Source: Candidatus Saccharimonadota bacterium (lineage in GTDB: Bacteria > Patescibacteriota > Saccharimonadia > Saccharimonadales > Saccharimonadaceae). Taken from it: a DNA stretch of 64,000 nt. Position 1 is the stretch's first letter. Each line of letters begins with the position of its first letter. Below, in pieces: positions 45,891-55,900 of this stretch. A program made the position numbers and the translations under genes. The notes under the pieces were generated by a model, which searched no databases, was not told where the DNA came from, and worked only from the letters and a program-made list of their open reading frames with translations. The stretch spans positions 62,001 to 126,000 of the forward strand of contig JAFQXV010000003.1 of NCBI GenBank assembly GCA_017406775.1, in the 5' to 3' direction.

Positions 45891-46799
45891 TTATCCTAGC
45901 GTTTTGATTTTGGAAAAATCTACCGCTTCTACGGCCTGGCGAAGTTTCTGCTCGTTGCCATAATGAGTTCTCTGCCCGGGGCTGTCACTTAACATATGCT
46001 GTGCATAAGGAAAACTAGCAGCGCGTTCCAATACTCCGCCGACTTTACCGACACTGCAAAATACATCGGCTCTTCTAACATCTTTTAGTGGTACTTCTAG
46101 GGCTTGTTTCATTTCTTCTGGGAAGAAAGTGAGCGAGAACAAATCGCCATCTGCCTGACCCGAAGTGCGCCCGTAAGCAATAGAAGTATTACCTTCTATC
46201 CAAAGGCGCTGGTTTAGAGGTTTCATTTTGGCGTTTAATAAACTCATTCCGCATTTAGCGTATTTGGTTTTTTCGGCGTTTTCTGTGTCGCAGACAAAAT
46301 CGCCTTCGCAAGTGGTGGTCATTACGGTGCCTTTGGCGTCCGGCGATTTCAGGCCGTGCTTTTCGTCATAAGAAATGGTATCGCTAATGTAGTCGCACAT
46401 AATCCAAGAAAGTAGGCCGGTGTTTTTGTTTTCTGCGACTAAATAGAACTCAGTTCTGGCACCCCAAAACACGCTAGTATGAATGCGAAACATCGTAACA
46501 ATACCGTAGTATTTCTCGGGGCCATTTTCAAATACGGCAGTTTTGGCTGGCTCAAAACCTTCGGGTAGGTATTTTTGGATTTTGGCCGGTTCTTTGATTT
46601 CGTAAAATAAAAATGTGCAATACGGCTCTACCACGAACGGCATTTTGCTGGCTTTTTCGGAAGCTTTAGTAACAATTTTGCGCTGCGCCCAAATTGGCAA
46701 ATGCTTCATTTTGGTTTGCAGATAATGTACTTTACCTACCGCCATCGGATCAACGAGCTTTTCTACATTTTTGGCGTAATCTAAGATTTTGCTAGTCAT
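45891..46799 (-). CDS. Conserved hypothetical, possibly acetoacetate-decarboxylase-like fold
   Basis: 302 residues, soluble. The segment IQKYLPEGFEPAKTAVF...YYGIVTMFRIHTSVFWGARTEFYLVAE is reminiscent of acetoacetate decarboxylase-like or DUF2071 beta-barrels, but no catalytic Lys is clear to me. Lys- and Cys-rich middle. TATAAT is 7 nt before the ATG (leaderless); co-transcribed with the L,D-transpeptidase. Function unknown. Confidence 0.65.
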   Translation of the reverse strand: MTSKILDYAKNVEKLVDPMAVGKVHYLQTKMKHLPIWAQRKIVTKASEKASKMPFVVEPYCTFLFYEIKEPAKIQKYLPEGFEPAKTAVFENGPEKYYGIVTMFRIHTSVFWGARTEFYLVAENKNTGLLSWIMCDYISDTISYDEKHGLKSPDAKGTVMTTTCEGDFVCDTENAEKTKYAKCGMSLLNAKMKPLNQRLWIEGNTSIAYGRTSGQADGDLFSLTFFPEEMKQALEVPLKDVRRADVFCSVGKVGGVLERAASFPYAQHMLSDSPGQRTHYGNEQKLRQAVEAVDFSKIKTLG

Positions 46800-46816
46800 A
46801 TATATTATTATAGTCC

Positions 46817-47533
46817 TTATTTTCGCATTTTGCGTAAAGTAGCTTTATCTTCTTCTAATACGCGGTAAGAATCGCAGATTTTGGAAATGGTTTTATTAAA
46901 AGTCCATTTGGGAAGCTTGGTGGCTTTTAGATAAGCAAAAGTTTCTTCTAGATATTTAGTAAAACATTCCGCGATCAGTCAAGCGGAGGCCATTTTGATA
47001 TAGTATTCTTCTCTACCGCGCAGACTTTCAACGCGGTCAAAAATTAGATTTAGGTAGTCAAAATCCATATAGGCACATTTTAACAAAACTAGGCCAGTGC
47101 GGACAGCAAATTCACGCGAGTCAGTAAGTAGGTTTTCGATTTTTTGATCTAAAAATTCGGCGCGGTGATTTTTGATCTGTTTAGCTACGCCAGAACAAAA
47201 TGTATCACAAGTACACCAGTTATCGATAATATCGATTTGGGAATCGAAATATGATTTGTTATTAAAAGCCTTTTGCGGTGCTAATAGTTTTTCATACGGC
47301 AGTCGACAAATCACCATCCCGCGCGCTAGAACTTCTTCGATTGCGACTGGTTCAGTCTTTAAAAAACTGTCATAGAATTTAGGCGAAATATTATTTACGA
47401 TTTCACGAATCTGCGGAATCCTCACGCCAATAAACGGCCGCTCGGTCGGAATGCCTTTTTGAGAAAATTCGCGATAACTATCGTCCGCATAGTAGGCTAG
47501 TTTCTCCCGAAAATCACTGTAATTTTCTATCAT
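46817..47533 (-). pseudogene. AlkD-like DNA alkylation-repair HEAT protein with in-frame TGA
   Basis: The first 184 residues read as an AlkD-like HEAT-repeat protein (FIGVRIPQIREI; DIIDNWCTCDTF). The frame stops at TGA (46981-46979) inside YYIKMASA-stop-LIAECF, then continues open for 53 codons to TAA at 46817 with plausible AlkD C-terminal sequence (TKYLEETFAYLKATKLPKW). From memory the family has Trp at the stop position, so a single TGG-to-TGA change explains it. Could be a decaying gene, read-through or a base error. TATAAT 6 nt before the ATG. Confidence 0.8.
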
Positions 47534-47633
47534 ATATATATTATATATGATTTACGGACAGATCTTCTGGCTTTTAATCTTAGTTTAAGGATGAATGTAT
47601 ATAATACCAGTATAAAATTAAATGGAGAAATAT

Positions 47634-48047
47634 ATGAACGATAAAATCATAGATACCAAAAACGAGAAAGAAGTGAAGAAGAAGTTTTTCACCAAAGATC
47701 GACTCTGTTGGCTAGCGGTGGGCTTAATTGTAGGGGCAGCCATTGCATCGGCGGGTTTTCTGATATATATTAATATGTCTGGAAATCAATCCGGTATGGG
47801 GCCGGGTAACCCGCCAGAAATGTCGGAAGATGGTTCACGACCAGCAATGCCAAATGGCGGAACCCCACCAGAGATGGGCGATGGCGAGACTCCACCAGAG
47901 CTACCCGATGGCGAGACTCCGCCAGAAATGCCAGCAGGTGAAACTCCCGAAAGTGATACCTCGTCAGGCACAAATGAAAGTAGCTCCGATTCTAGCACAG
48001 AGAGCAACGCTAGCTCCAAAAAATCTAAAACCAAATCCGCAGAGTAA
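47634..48047 (+). CDS. Membrane-anchored Pro/Glu/Gly repeat protein
   Basis: 137 residues from ATG 47634, preceded by GGAGA at 7 nt; an in-frame ATG at 47622 is possible. One transmembrane helix (~26-46) is followed by an external low-complexity tail with three to four GETPPEMPD-like repeats and a Ser-rich end. Surface stalk or adhesin-like; no known family. Repeats make it prone to length change. Confidence 0.75.
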   Translation: MNDKIIDTKNEKEVKKKFFTKDRLCWLAVGLIVGAAIASAGFLIYINMSGNQSGMGPGNPPEMSEDGSRPAMPNGGTPPEMGDGETPPELPDGETPPEMPAGETPESDTSSGTNESSSDSSTESNASSKKSKTKSAE

Positions 48048-48051
48048 ATAG

Positions 48052-48297
48052 CTATCTTTTACTTTTGATTTCCTGCAGCTCAAAGCGATATTTTTGCTCG
48101 ACATCTGGATACTTTTCTTTGTCTACTGGACTTAAAAACATTTCGAGTGGGCGAACATATAGTTGATTATTGCCGTAAAGTGCGCGGTAAATTACCATAA
48201 TTTCATTAGTTTCCGAATGCCTGGCTAAATCTTCGACAATATATAGGTCGCCCTTGAAATGTTTATATACGCCGTGGACTACAATTTCGTGATTCAT
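48052..48297 (-). CDS. DUF1653 domain protein
   Basis: 81 residues with [25 protein letters not shown] and [18 protein letters not shown], the DUF1653 signature. Function unknown. TATAAT 7 nt before the ATG: leaderless. Confidence 0.88.
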   Translation of the reverse strand: MNHEIVVHGVYKHFKGDLYIVEDLARHSETNEIMVIYRALYGNNQLYVRPLEMFLSPVDKEKYPDVEQKYRFELQEIKSKR

Positions 48298-48316
48298 ATC
48301 CCATATTATAACCTAT

Positions 48317-48981
48317 TTAGGTTAAATATTCCCATCCTAGCGAACGGTAGAATTCCATTGCGTCTGGCCAGTTGAAGAATTTTGATGCTAGCAGGTTGTA
48401 TATTTCGTCTGTCATTACGATCGTAAATGCCGTTATTGCTAGAATTAAAAATGCGCGTTTAGACATTCTTTGCGACAGCCAGATGATTGCTGGAACTATT
48501 GCATACATTAGAAATAGCGCTGATATTCCAAAGAATAATACCGACCTTAGACACACGAACCCTTCAATATTGCCGAAATTTAGAATTTCTGTATTATAGT
48601 CCCAATAACGCGTTCCGTTTCCTATGGTATATACCAGCCACCCGCCGACGAATTCTACTATTCCGGAAATCGCTATCGCGAGCAAAAACACTACCCACGG
48701 GTATTGCCTTATTTTCCAGCAGCCAAGCACGATTAACACTGCACCAATTGCGTAGATATTGATCCAGGGCAGGAAATTCCCGCCTTGCATATAGAATTCA
48801 CCGGTTCCGCCGTCAAAATAGTAAAAGATAAATTCATAAACCCAACCAAAAAATCCGGCAAATACCGTTATGAGCATTATTAGTCCCGCCCATTGCCAAC
48901 GCTCTAGTTTTATTTTTTCTTTCAGGTATTCGTGAAATAGTTCTTTGAATGGTTTTTGCTGGTGGGTTTTGTTTTGTTCAT
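48317..48981 (-). pseudogene. CmpB-like membrane protein (ABC_trans_CmpB type) with N-terminal frameshift
   Basis: The main frame (48317-48877 and open upstream without any start codon) encodes a polytopic protein with GWVYEF, WINIYAIGAVL and YWDYNTEILNF...GFVCLRS, as in PF06541-type permease proteins. The only promoter-linked ATG is at 48981 (TGCTATAAT 6 nt upstream), one frame off. Adding one A to the A5 run (48953-48957, T5 on plus) joins them as MNKTKPTSKKPFKELFHEYL. A frameshift, slippage site or sequencing error. Confidence 0.75.
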
Positions 48982-49105
48982 ATGCTTATTATAGCACTTG
49001 TGCTAAAGTCTTCCCTTCGTGTGACGACGAACGCGAAGCCTATGAAATGGGCTATGGTATCGGCGCCGAAGACCATAATCTTAGCGATGATAATTAACAG
49101 AACTC

Positions 49106-49143
49106 TTGACTGGACCCTGCTACCATTGCTATAATGGTAGCAG
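49106..49143 (+). promoter_or_regulatory. Promoter with palindromic operator
   Basis: TTGACT (49106-49111), 18 bp, extended TGCTATAAT (-10 at 49130-49135). An 11-bp perfect inverted repeat, CTGCTACCATT (49117-49127) and AATGGTAGCAG (49133-49143), encloses the -10 box and looks like a repressor site. Confidence 0.75.
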
Positions 49144-49216
49144 GAGGCATGAGAGTCTAGAATCATGCCTGGGTTATTGAATGTTACTGTTCGTCTACGA
49201 CGACAGTAACTTTTTG
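49142..49216 (+). ncRNA. Putative ~75-nt small RNA
   Basis: Downstream of the promoter lie two hairpins: AGGCATGA/TCATGCCT (49145-49170) and GTTACTGT/ACAGTAAC (49183-49210), the latter followed by TTTTTG as a terminator. No ORF. Not a recognised family. Confidence 0.55.
49183..49216 (+). terminator. Terminator of the 49.1-kb small RNA
   Basis: GTTACTGT/ACAGTAAC stem with inner TCGT/ACGA pairing, then T5. Confidence 0.75.
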
Positions 49217-49530
49217 TTTCGCATAAATCCCCCCTTTATGGAACGGACGCACCGCACCGCGTCGTAGCCTCACATCTCTAGCTCACATCCGCCATTTGTC
49301 GCCCGTTCCCTTGTAGGGGAATCCATATTACTCGCAAAAAAAAACTTCTCCAACCCACCCTCCTTATAGCACACCGATTCGCACATTACAACCCCCAATC
49401 ACCGCAATATCGAGCATAACTGTTTTCACCCCAATTATTCCATCCATCTCGCTTCTGCTAAAATCCCATTCCGCTCTGCTTAACCTCCAGATTTTTCAAT
49501 ATTACATTACCCCCACCAATCATCCTGGCA
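49217..49530. other. Pyrimidine-rich non-coding gap
   Basis: About 310 bp without a credible ORF. The plus strand is rich in C and T (many CCC and TCC tracts) and includes an A9 tract near 49338 and a GTTCCCTTGTAGGGGAA hairpin at ~49306-49322. It lies at the left edge of the defence island and may be decayed DNA. Just left of the small RNA (49003-49099, plus strand) an open frame ends EAYEMGYGIGAEDHNLSDDN, like a gene relic, but has no start codon. Confidence 0.5.
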
Positions 49531-50682
49531 CTACTTAAGATATTTCCTATAGTTCAACTGCGCACTATTCTCGCCTATTTCTAGTAAATCCTCAAATGTT
49601 ACTTGCAATTCATCTTCAAGAATCTTCACTTGCGATACTGTCAACTCTTTTAAGCCCTTTTCAATATTGATGTAGGTTTGTCGCGCCACACCAAGTTTCT
49701 CTGCCATGTAAACCTGCGTAAGTCCTCGCATGCGACGAAGCATAGCAATATTGTTTTTGTATTTCGTGGCATCTTCCTCATTTTCTCTTTTAGCAAAATC
49801 CTTACTTTGAGTTTTGTCCTCTAAAGATTCCAACATCTGAGTATTACCTTCTGGAATTTTTTGACGTCGAATCTCGCCAGCATTCAGTTCGGATACGATC
49901 TTTTCGCCCGTCCTTACCTCAAGCTGTTCCCTTGCAACCTTCGCAATATTTCCGCCCTCCTTAGCACAATCCACATTTTCGCTATACGATTGCGGATTTT
50001 TTGCATTAGTAATGCTGGTCGTAGAATACTCGGCTAGCATGTTCATAAGAAGCTCGCCATTAGTCATATTATCACGAAGATTCTCTTTTTTAAGGCCTTT
50101 GTGTTGCTTATACTCTTTAGCCGTTTTACCAGCCCAAATCTTATAAATAATATCAGTCAGTGAAGCAAATTGCCCACCAGTAACGCCGTGTTCTACCCAA
50201 GCATCCGTCAAATCTTTTCGGATTTCGATACTCTTCAGTCTCTGATCTATCCAACTATCCGAATAACCGAGTCGTTTATAATCGCACAACGCTTGATGAA
50301 TCGACCTCTCTGGATCAGCCATTTGGTCTAATCTTTCTGAACCAACTTCAGCCAGCCAACGCTTAAACGGCTCCGCTTTTTTCGATGGAATGGACTGAAT
50401 AATACGCAAGAGTTGGGTCTGGTCAGCGACATCAGTGAGGCGCATTTTACCATCTGAAGCTCTCATTTTCAAACCGTGACAATTTGTCACGGGTTCAGCA
50501 CCCTCCTCTTTCAATCTCTGTTTTAGTTTACGCCAATATGCCGATGAATCGGCACTATCAGTCAAAGCCCCAATCACATCCACCACTGAGAACCACCATT
50601 TTTCTTCCTCCGCATCCCACTCCCGCCGAATACTCTGTTCACCGAAAAGTGCCATCGATTTATTATTACTATCTGCCGCCAT
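49531..50682 (-). CDS. BRO-N/antirepressor-like protein fused to C-terminal XRE HTH
   Basis: 383 residues from ATG 50682 (GGGAGG at 5-6 nt; a longer ORF starts at 50742). The N-terminal BRO-N-like domain reads IRREWDAEEEKWWFSVVDVIGALTDS. The middle matches the damage-inducible/antirepressor type seen beside restriction systems (ADPERSIHQALCDYKRLGYS; GGQFASLTDIIYKIWAGKTA). The C-terminal HTH is LRRMRGLTQVYMAEKLGVARQTYINIEKG. Likely a regulator of the defence island (inference). Confidence 0.82.
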   Translation of the reverse strand: MAADSNNKSMALFGEQSIRREWDAEEEKWWFSVVDVIGALTDSADSSAYWRKLKQRLKEEGAEPVTNCHGLKMRASDGKMRLTDVADQTQLLRIIQSIPSKKAEPFKRWLAEVGSERLDQMADPERSIHQALCDYKRLGYSDSWIDQRLKSIEIRKDLTDAWVEHGVTGGQFASLTDIIYKIWAGKTAKEYKQHKGLKKENLRDNMTNGELLMNMLAEYSTTSITNAKNPQSYSENVDCAKEGGNIAKVAREQLEVRTGEKIVSELNAGEIRRQKIPEGNTQMLESLEDKTQSKDFAKRENEEDATKYKNNIAMLRRMRGLTQVYMAEKLGVARQTYINIEKGLKELTVSQVKILEDELQVTFEDLLEIGENSAQLNYRKYLK

Positions 50683-50768
50683 AAATACCTCCCATTTGTT
50701 TAGTATTACTCCTATAGTAGCATACAAAAATCCGCATTTCAAGACATTTTGTCTAAAATAATTACATA

Positions 50769-51191
50769 TTACTTCGGAAAACTCTTCAAAAACTCCAACG
50801 CTTTCTTCGCCATCTCTGGCTCTCGCGGGTCCATTTTGAAGAACCCGTCTAGCACATAGTTTTGCTCCAGCACGACCTTTTCCACCTCGAACAAATTATC
50901 ATCAAACCACACAAAATCCGAGTCCATATCAATCGCATCGGTTTTCAGCGCTCCCCAATCCGTCGGCAAAACCTTAGCGTATAACTCATCCACCAATTCA
51001 TCCGGAAACTCACCCCGTAGCGCATAATCCGTATGATTTTCTCCACCCCGACAATGCGTCGTCAGCCAATAAACCGCCCCCGGATAATTATCCAAGCAAT
51101 ACCGAAGCAGAGCCATAACGTCCTCCTTCGGCGACGCCACACCCCGAATCACCCCATCGATACCGAAATATATCTTGTCAATCTTCTGCAT
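50769..51191 (-). CDS. HAD-like protein lacking the nucleophile
   Basis: 140 residues. HAD plan is visible: motif I region YFGIDGVIRG, motif II-like VYWLTTHC and motif IV-like DFVWFDDN. The first Asp of DxDG is Gly, so phosphatase activity is doubtful. It may bind a ligand or protein instead. Confidence 0.7.
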   Translation of the reverse strand: MQKIDKIYFGIDGVIRGVASPKEDVMALLRYCLDNYPGAVYWLTTHCRGGENHTDYALRGEFPDELVDELYAKVLPTDWGALKTDAIDMDSDFVWFDDNLFEVEKVVLEQNYVLDGFFKMDPREPEMAKKALEFLKSFPK

Positions 51192-51222
51192 GATTACCTT
51201 TATACTCTAACATAAACAAAAT

Positions 51223-52758
51223 TCAAAATCTCAGCCACCTTTCAAATTTCCCCAACTCATCCAGTAGCGCTCTCCGATTTTTATACTCACCTCTCCATTT
51301 TTCGACTAATTCTATCGCGACTTTTTCACCGCCTTCGACCTCGCATAGCGATTTCAAATATTTTACTATTCTCTGATAATCCATCCTTCCCATACTTCTA
51401 AGCATCTCGTATTCCAACAGCTCCTTATATAATTCCGTTATTCTTTCCGAATACTTTTCATCAAGTTTTTTGGCATATTTCTTCAACAAATCTAAACTTT
51501 TCGCCTCTCTAAACAATCCAAACAACTCCTCATCCATTTTTTCTAACGCATAATAATATGCCTTGTCAAAATGCCACGACATTCCACGAATCACTTCACC
51601 CCTCACATTATACCATTCATTTTTCTCGTATAGCCCTTTTAGTTCTTTATATAAATCCCTATCATCATCCAGGCTTTCATTTATCATTTTAAGCAAAATC
51701 TTCTTTCTTGCCTCCGTATCTCCAGTCATCTCATAAATTACGTCTAATTTCCGTCCACAAGTATCAATATAGTAACACAAATCGCTTTTCTTTATTATTT
51801 CTTCCAAAATATCTCTCGCCTCCCCATACTCTCCGTTTTTCACCAACCAATCCGCTAACGATATCCGCACCCCAGCTTCGCCAGACCATTCATCATAAAA
51901 CTTCCTAATCTCCGCATCCGAAAGCCCTAGTTGTTTCATAATCTTCACCTTGTATAACACCCATCGTATCCCACCAGTTTCTATTTCATCAGTATTGTAC
52001 TTTTCTATCATTTTTTCACAGTATGCCATCTTTTTAAGCAGTTCAGACTTCCCATCAAACTCCGCCATTACAAACTCTTCCACTACCTGCACCACAAACT
52101 CATTCTTACCTGCGTCCATTTTTTTCATCATCCAATCAAACATCTTCTTTCTCATCTCGCCATCTGCTTTCTCATAAATCTCATGCCACACCAGACTGAC
52201 AGAATCCATCGTATCCATTATTTCACCATCATCATCCATCGGTGTTTTACACATAGTTTCCAAAATAAAACTCGAAAGCTCAAATGCGTCCTCCAGCTCC
52301 CCTTGCCCAATCAAAATATGAACCTCCCTGTCCAAATATCCCAACACTTCAGCCGCAAATTTCATCGCCTTCCAATATTCGATATACCCATATCTACCTA
52401 GGTATCTTCTCCTTAAATACCGTATCTCGTCCTTCACATTTTTTATATCTATCCTAGCATCAAGATTAACTTTCTCTCTATCATGCCTCTTATCGTATTC
52501 AAATAATACCGCCGCCATATGTTTGCAATTCCACCCAGAGTCGGCATAAGGACAATCACAAGCCGTCTTTCTTATCTCGCCATGCTCACCAATTTTTATC
52601 AAAACCTCATACTCATGAGTCCCAGAAACAACAGCAGAGACATACCCACCATCTTCATGATAGTCTTTCACCAAACCCGCACGAAAATACTTCCGCCCCC
52701 GCTCAACGACTTCAGCTTCAAACAGTCTCCGCCATTCCATACCTACATTATACTTCAC
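51223..52758 (-). CDS. SWIM zinc-finger protein
   Basis: 511 residues. The N-terminal SWIM motif CDCPYADSGWNCKH (CxCxnCxH) lies near residue 69. The rest is helical, TPR-like, with Lys/Glu/Tyr-rich repeats. SWIM proteins often accompany SNF2 helicases; one is encoded divergently just upstream. Probably DNA- or protein-binding; role unknown. Confidence 0.85.
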   Translation of the reverse strand: MKYNVGMEWRRLFEAEVVERGRKYFRAGLVKDYHEDGGYVSAVVSGTHEYEVLIKIGEHGEIRKTACDCPYADSGWNCKHMAAVLFEYDKRHDREKVNLDARIDIKNVKDEIRYLRRRYLGRYGYIEYWKAMKFAAEVLGYLDREVHILIGQGELEDAFELSSFILETMCKTPMDDDGEIMDTMDSVSLVWHEIYEKADGEMRKKMFDWMMKKMDAGKNEFVVQVVEEFVMAEFDGKSELLKKMAYCEKMIEKYNTDEIETGGIRWVLYKVKIMKQLGLSDAEIRKFYDEWSGEAGVRISLADWLVKNGEYGEARDILEEIIKKSDLCYYIDTCGRKLDVIYEMTGDTEARKKILLKMINESLDDDRDLYKELKGLYEKNEWYNVRGEVIRGMSWHFDKAYYYALEKMDEELFGLFREAKSLDLLKKYAKKLDEKYSERITELYKELLEYEMLRSMGRMDYQRIVKYLKSLCEVEGGEKVAIELVEKWRGEYKNRRALLDELGKFERWLRF

Positions 52759-52901
52759 CTCTATATAATTACAAAATACTCATGTTTAAAAGGATAATAC
52801 TAACATATCCACCGTAAATCCTGCCCCTAACACCAATATCGTATCATTTACTTCCTAAATTCAAACCAAAAAAATGCTATAATATACTCAGGAATAAACC
52901 C

Positions 52902-55900
52902 ATGGGACTATTTTCAAAAAGTACACCAAAAGAACCACAATTGCCATCCACGCCTCAAACTCCCGAGATTCTCGATAATGTCAACAAAAAAGTCGTGGAC
53001 GATTTAAAACGAACTATCAAAAAAGGTAGCAGAATTTCCATTGCTGCAGCCTCTTTTTCCATCTATGCCTTTGAAGCACTTAAAAAAGAGCTAAATCAAA
53101 TCGACGAATTCCGTTTTCTCTTCACTGGCGAAACTTTCACCAAAGAAAAAGCCAAAAAAGAAGCCCGCGAATTCTACATTCCCCGTTTAAACCGCGAGCG
53201 TTCACTATACGGTACCGACTTTGAAGTACGCCTCAGAAACGAACTTAATCAGCAAGCCATCGCCAAAGAATGTGCCGACTGGATTCGCAAAAAAGCCCAC
53301 TTCCGCTCCAACATTTCAGGCGAAGCCATGTCTCCGTTTATGAATGTCGAAAACCCAGAAACACCCTCAAATAATAACAACCAAAAATCCGAAAGCATCA
53401 CCTACAACCCCTTCCCTAACTTCACAACCGCCGAACTCGGCGAAGACCGCGGCAATAACGCCTATTCCATCATCACTAAACTTTACGCCCCATTTACCGA
53501 GCAATACCTTAATACTTTCAACCAAATCTGGAACGATGACGACCGCCTTGATGATGTAACCGACACGGTCTTAGAAAACATCACCGCCGCCTACAAGGAA
53601 AACTCCCCCGAATTCATCTACTACGTCGCACTATATAATATATTCAACGAATTCCTCGAAGACATCAACGAAGACACTCTCCCCAACGTCCAAACCGGCT
53701 TCAAAAATTCCAAAATCTGGGAAATGCTCTACAATTTCCAAAAAGATGCTGTCGTCGGCTGTATCTCCAAACTCGAAAAACACGGCGGTTGCATCCTTGC
53801 TGACTCCGTCGGCCTCGGTAAAACCTTCTCCGCACTCGGCGTCATTAAGTATTACGAATGTAGAAACAAATCCGTCTTAGTTCTCTGCCCTAAGCGTCTC
53901 CAAGCCAACTGGAACACTTTCAAACATAATTACAAAAACAACCCCATCGCATCCGACCGCCTAAACTACGACGTTCTCTTCCACACCGATCTCGACCGCA
54001 AGCGTGGCATGTCCGGCGAAACTGATCTCAGCATGATTAACTGGGGCAACTACGACCTAGTTGTCATCGACGAATCTCATAACTTCAGAAATGGCGAACG
54101 CTCCACTCACAAAGCCGAAGAAGACTATCTCAATCGCTATCAAAAACTCATGAAAAAAGTCATCAAAGCTGGCGTCAAAACCAAAGTTCTCATGCTCTCG
54201 GCCACCCCAGTTAATATCAACTTCACTGACCTTAAAAACCAGCTTATGATTGCTTGCGAAGGCGATTCCGAAAATCTAGACAGAACTCTCAAGACCAAAA
54301 ATCCATTAGACAAAGTTTTCCAAGACGCCAATTCCGCCTTTAATACTTGGTCTGCTCTAGAACCAGAAGACCGCACTACCGACAAGCTTCTCGAAATGCT
54401 CAGTTTCGATTTCTTCGATTTGCTCGACAGCGTCACCATCGCTCGCTCACGCAAACACATCGAAAAATACTACAACGAAACCAACCTCGGTACTTTCCCA
54501 GAGCGTCGCAAGCCAATCGGCCACCGTCCTGATCTTACTGACATTGAAGGCATCAACTTCGACATGATTTTTGAGCATATCGACGCACTCAATCTCGACA
54601 TTTACACCCCTCTCAAGTTCGTCCATGCCTCCAAACTAAATAAATATGTAGACACCGAAAGCGCCAGTGGTAAAACCTGGGCCAACCGCGAAGAAGGTCG
54701 CAATGTCCTCATGATTACAAATCTCCTCAAACGCGCGGAGAGTTCCATTTATGCCTTCCGCATGACCACTGAAAGACTTTACGATTCAATCTGTCGAACA
54801 ATAGAGAGTATCAACCGTTTTGAGACGCACCGCACCGAGCATCTCGATTTCACAGACATAGCCGAGCAAATTAAAGATGTCGACGAAGACGATATTGACG
54901 ACGATTTTTCTATCGGTAAAGATCTCAAAATCAAATTTGAAGATATGGACTATGTCTCTTGGCGTAGTCAGCTAGAAAAAGACAAAGCTACTCTCGAAGA
55001 TTTACTAACACAAATCAATCTCGTCACTCCAGAACACGACCTCAAACTCCAAGAGCTCGAAACTACTATAGCAGACAAAATCACCCACCCTATCAACGGC
55101 GACAATAAAAAGATTCTCATTTTCACCGCCTTCGCCGACACCGCCGATTATTTATATGAAGAACTAAAAGATAAAATTCTCGACAACCACAATCTCCACA
55201 CTGCCATAGTCACCGGTAATCACACGCCGGACACCACTTTAAAAGGCGTTGCTAAAGATTTCAACGAAATCCTTACTTATTTCAGCCCCAAATCCAAAAA
55301 TCGCGACGCCCTAGGTCGCACCAACACTACCGACATCGACATTCTAATCGCCACCGACTGTATCTCCGAAGGTCAAAACCTCCAGGATTGCGATTATCTC
55401 ATCAACTACGACATCCACTGGAACCCAGTCCGCATTATTCAGCGCTTCGGTCGTATCGACCGCATCGGCTCCGAAAACAAAACCATCCAACTCGTCAATT
55501 TCTGGCCGAACATTTCCCTTGACGCCTACATCAATCTCAAGGCTCGTGTCGAAAACCGCACCAAACTCGTCAGTATCACCAGTGCCGGCGAAGACGTACT
55601 AGAAAACATGGACCCAGATCTCGAATATCGCAAAAACCAGCTCAAGCGCCTTCAAGAAGAAGTTGTCGACCTCGAAGAAATCAATGGTGGCATCAATATA
55701 ATGGATCTCGGCCTCAACGAATTTCACCTAGATGTCAAAGAGCTCCGTGACAAATACGGCGATGCCGACTATATACCATTTGGCATCAATGCCACTGCCG
55801 CCGCTACCGAAGACGCCCCCGCCGGTGTCATCTATATTCTCAAGAACATCAATTCCAATGTCAACATTGATAAACAAAACCGCCTTCATCCATTCTATTT

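Noticed and set aside
46979-46981. UGA recoded as Gly or Trp genome-wide
   Set aside because: TGA ends other genes with correct downstream starts (e.g. the acyltransferase and antiporter ATGA overlaps), so it works as stop here.
49003-49099. Open frame ending EAYEMGYGIGAEDHNLSDDN on the plus strand
   Set aside because: Protein-like composition, but no start codon or ribosome site; at most a relic of a lost gene.
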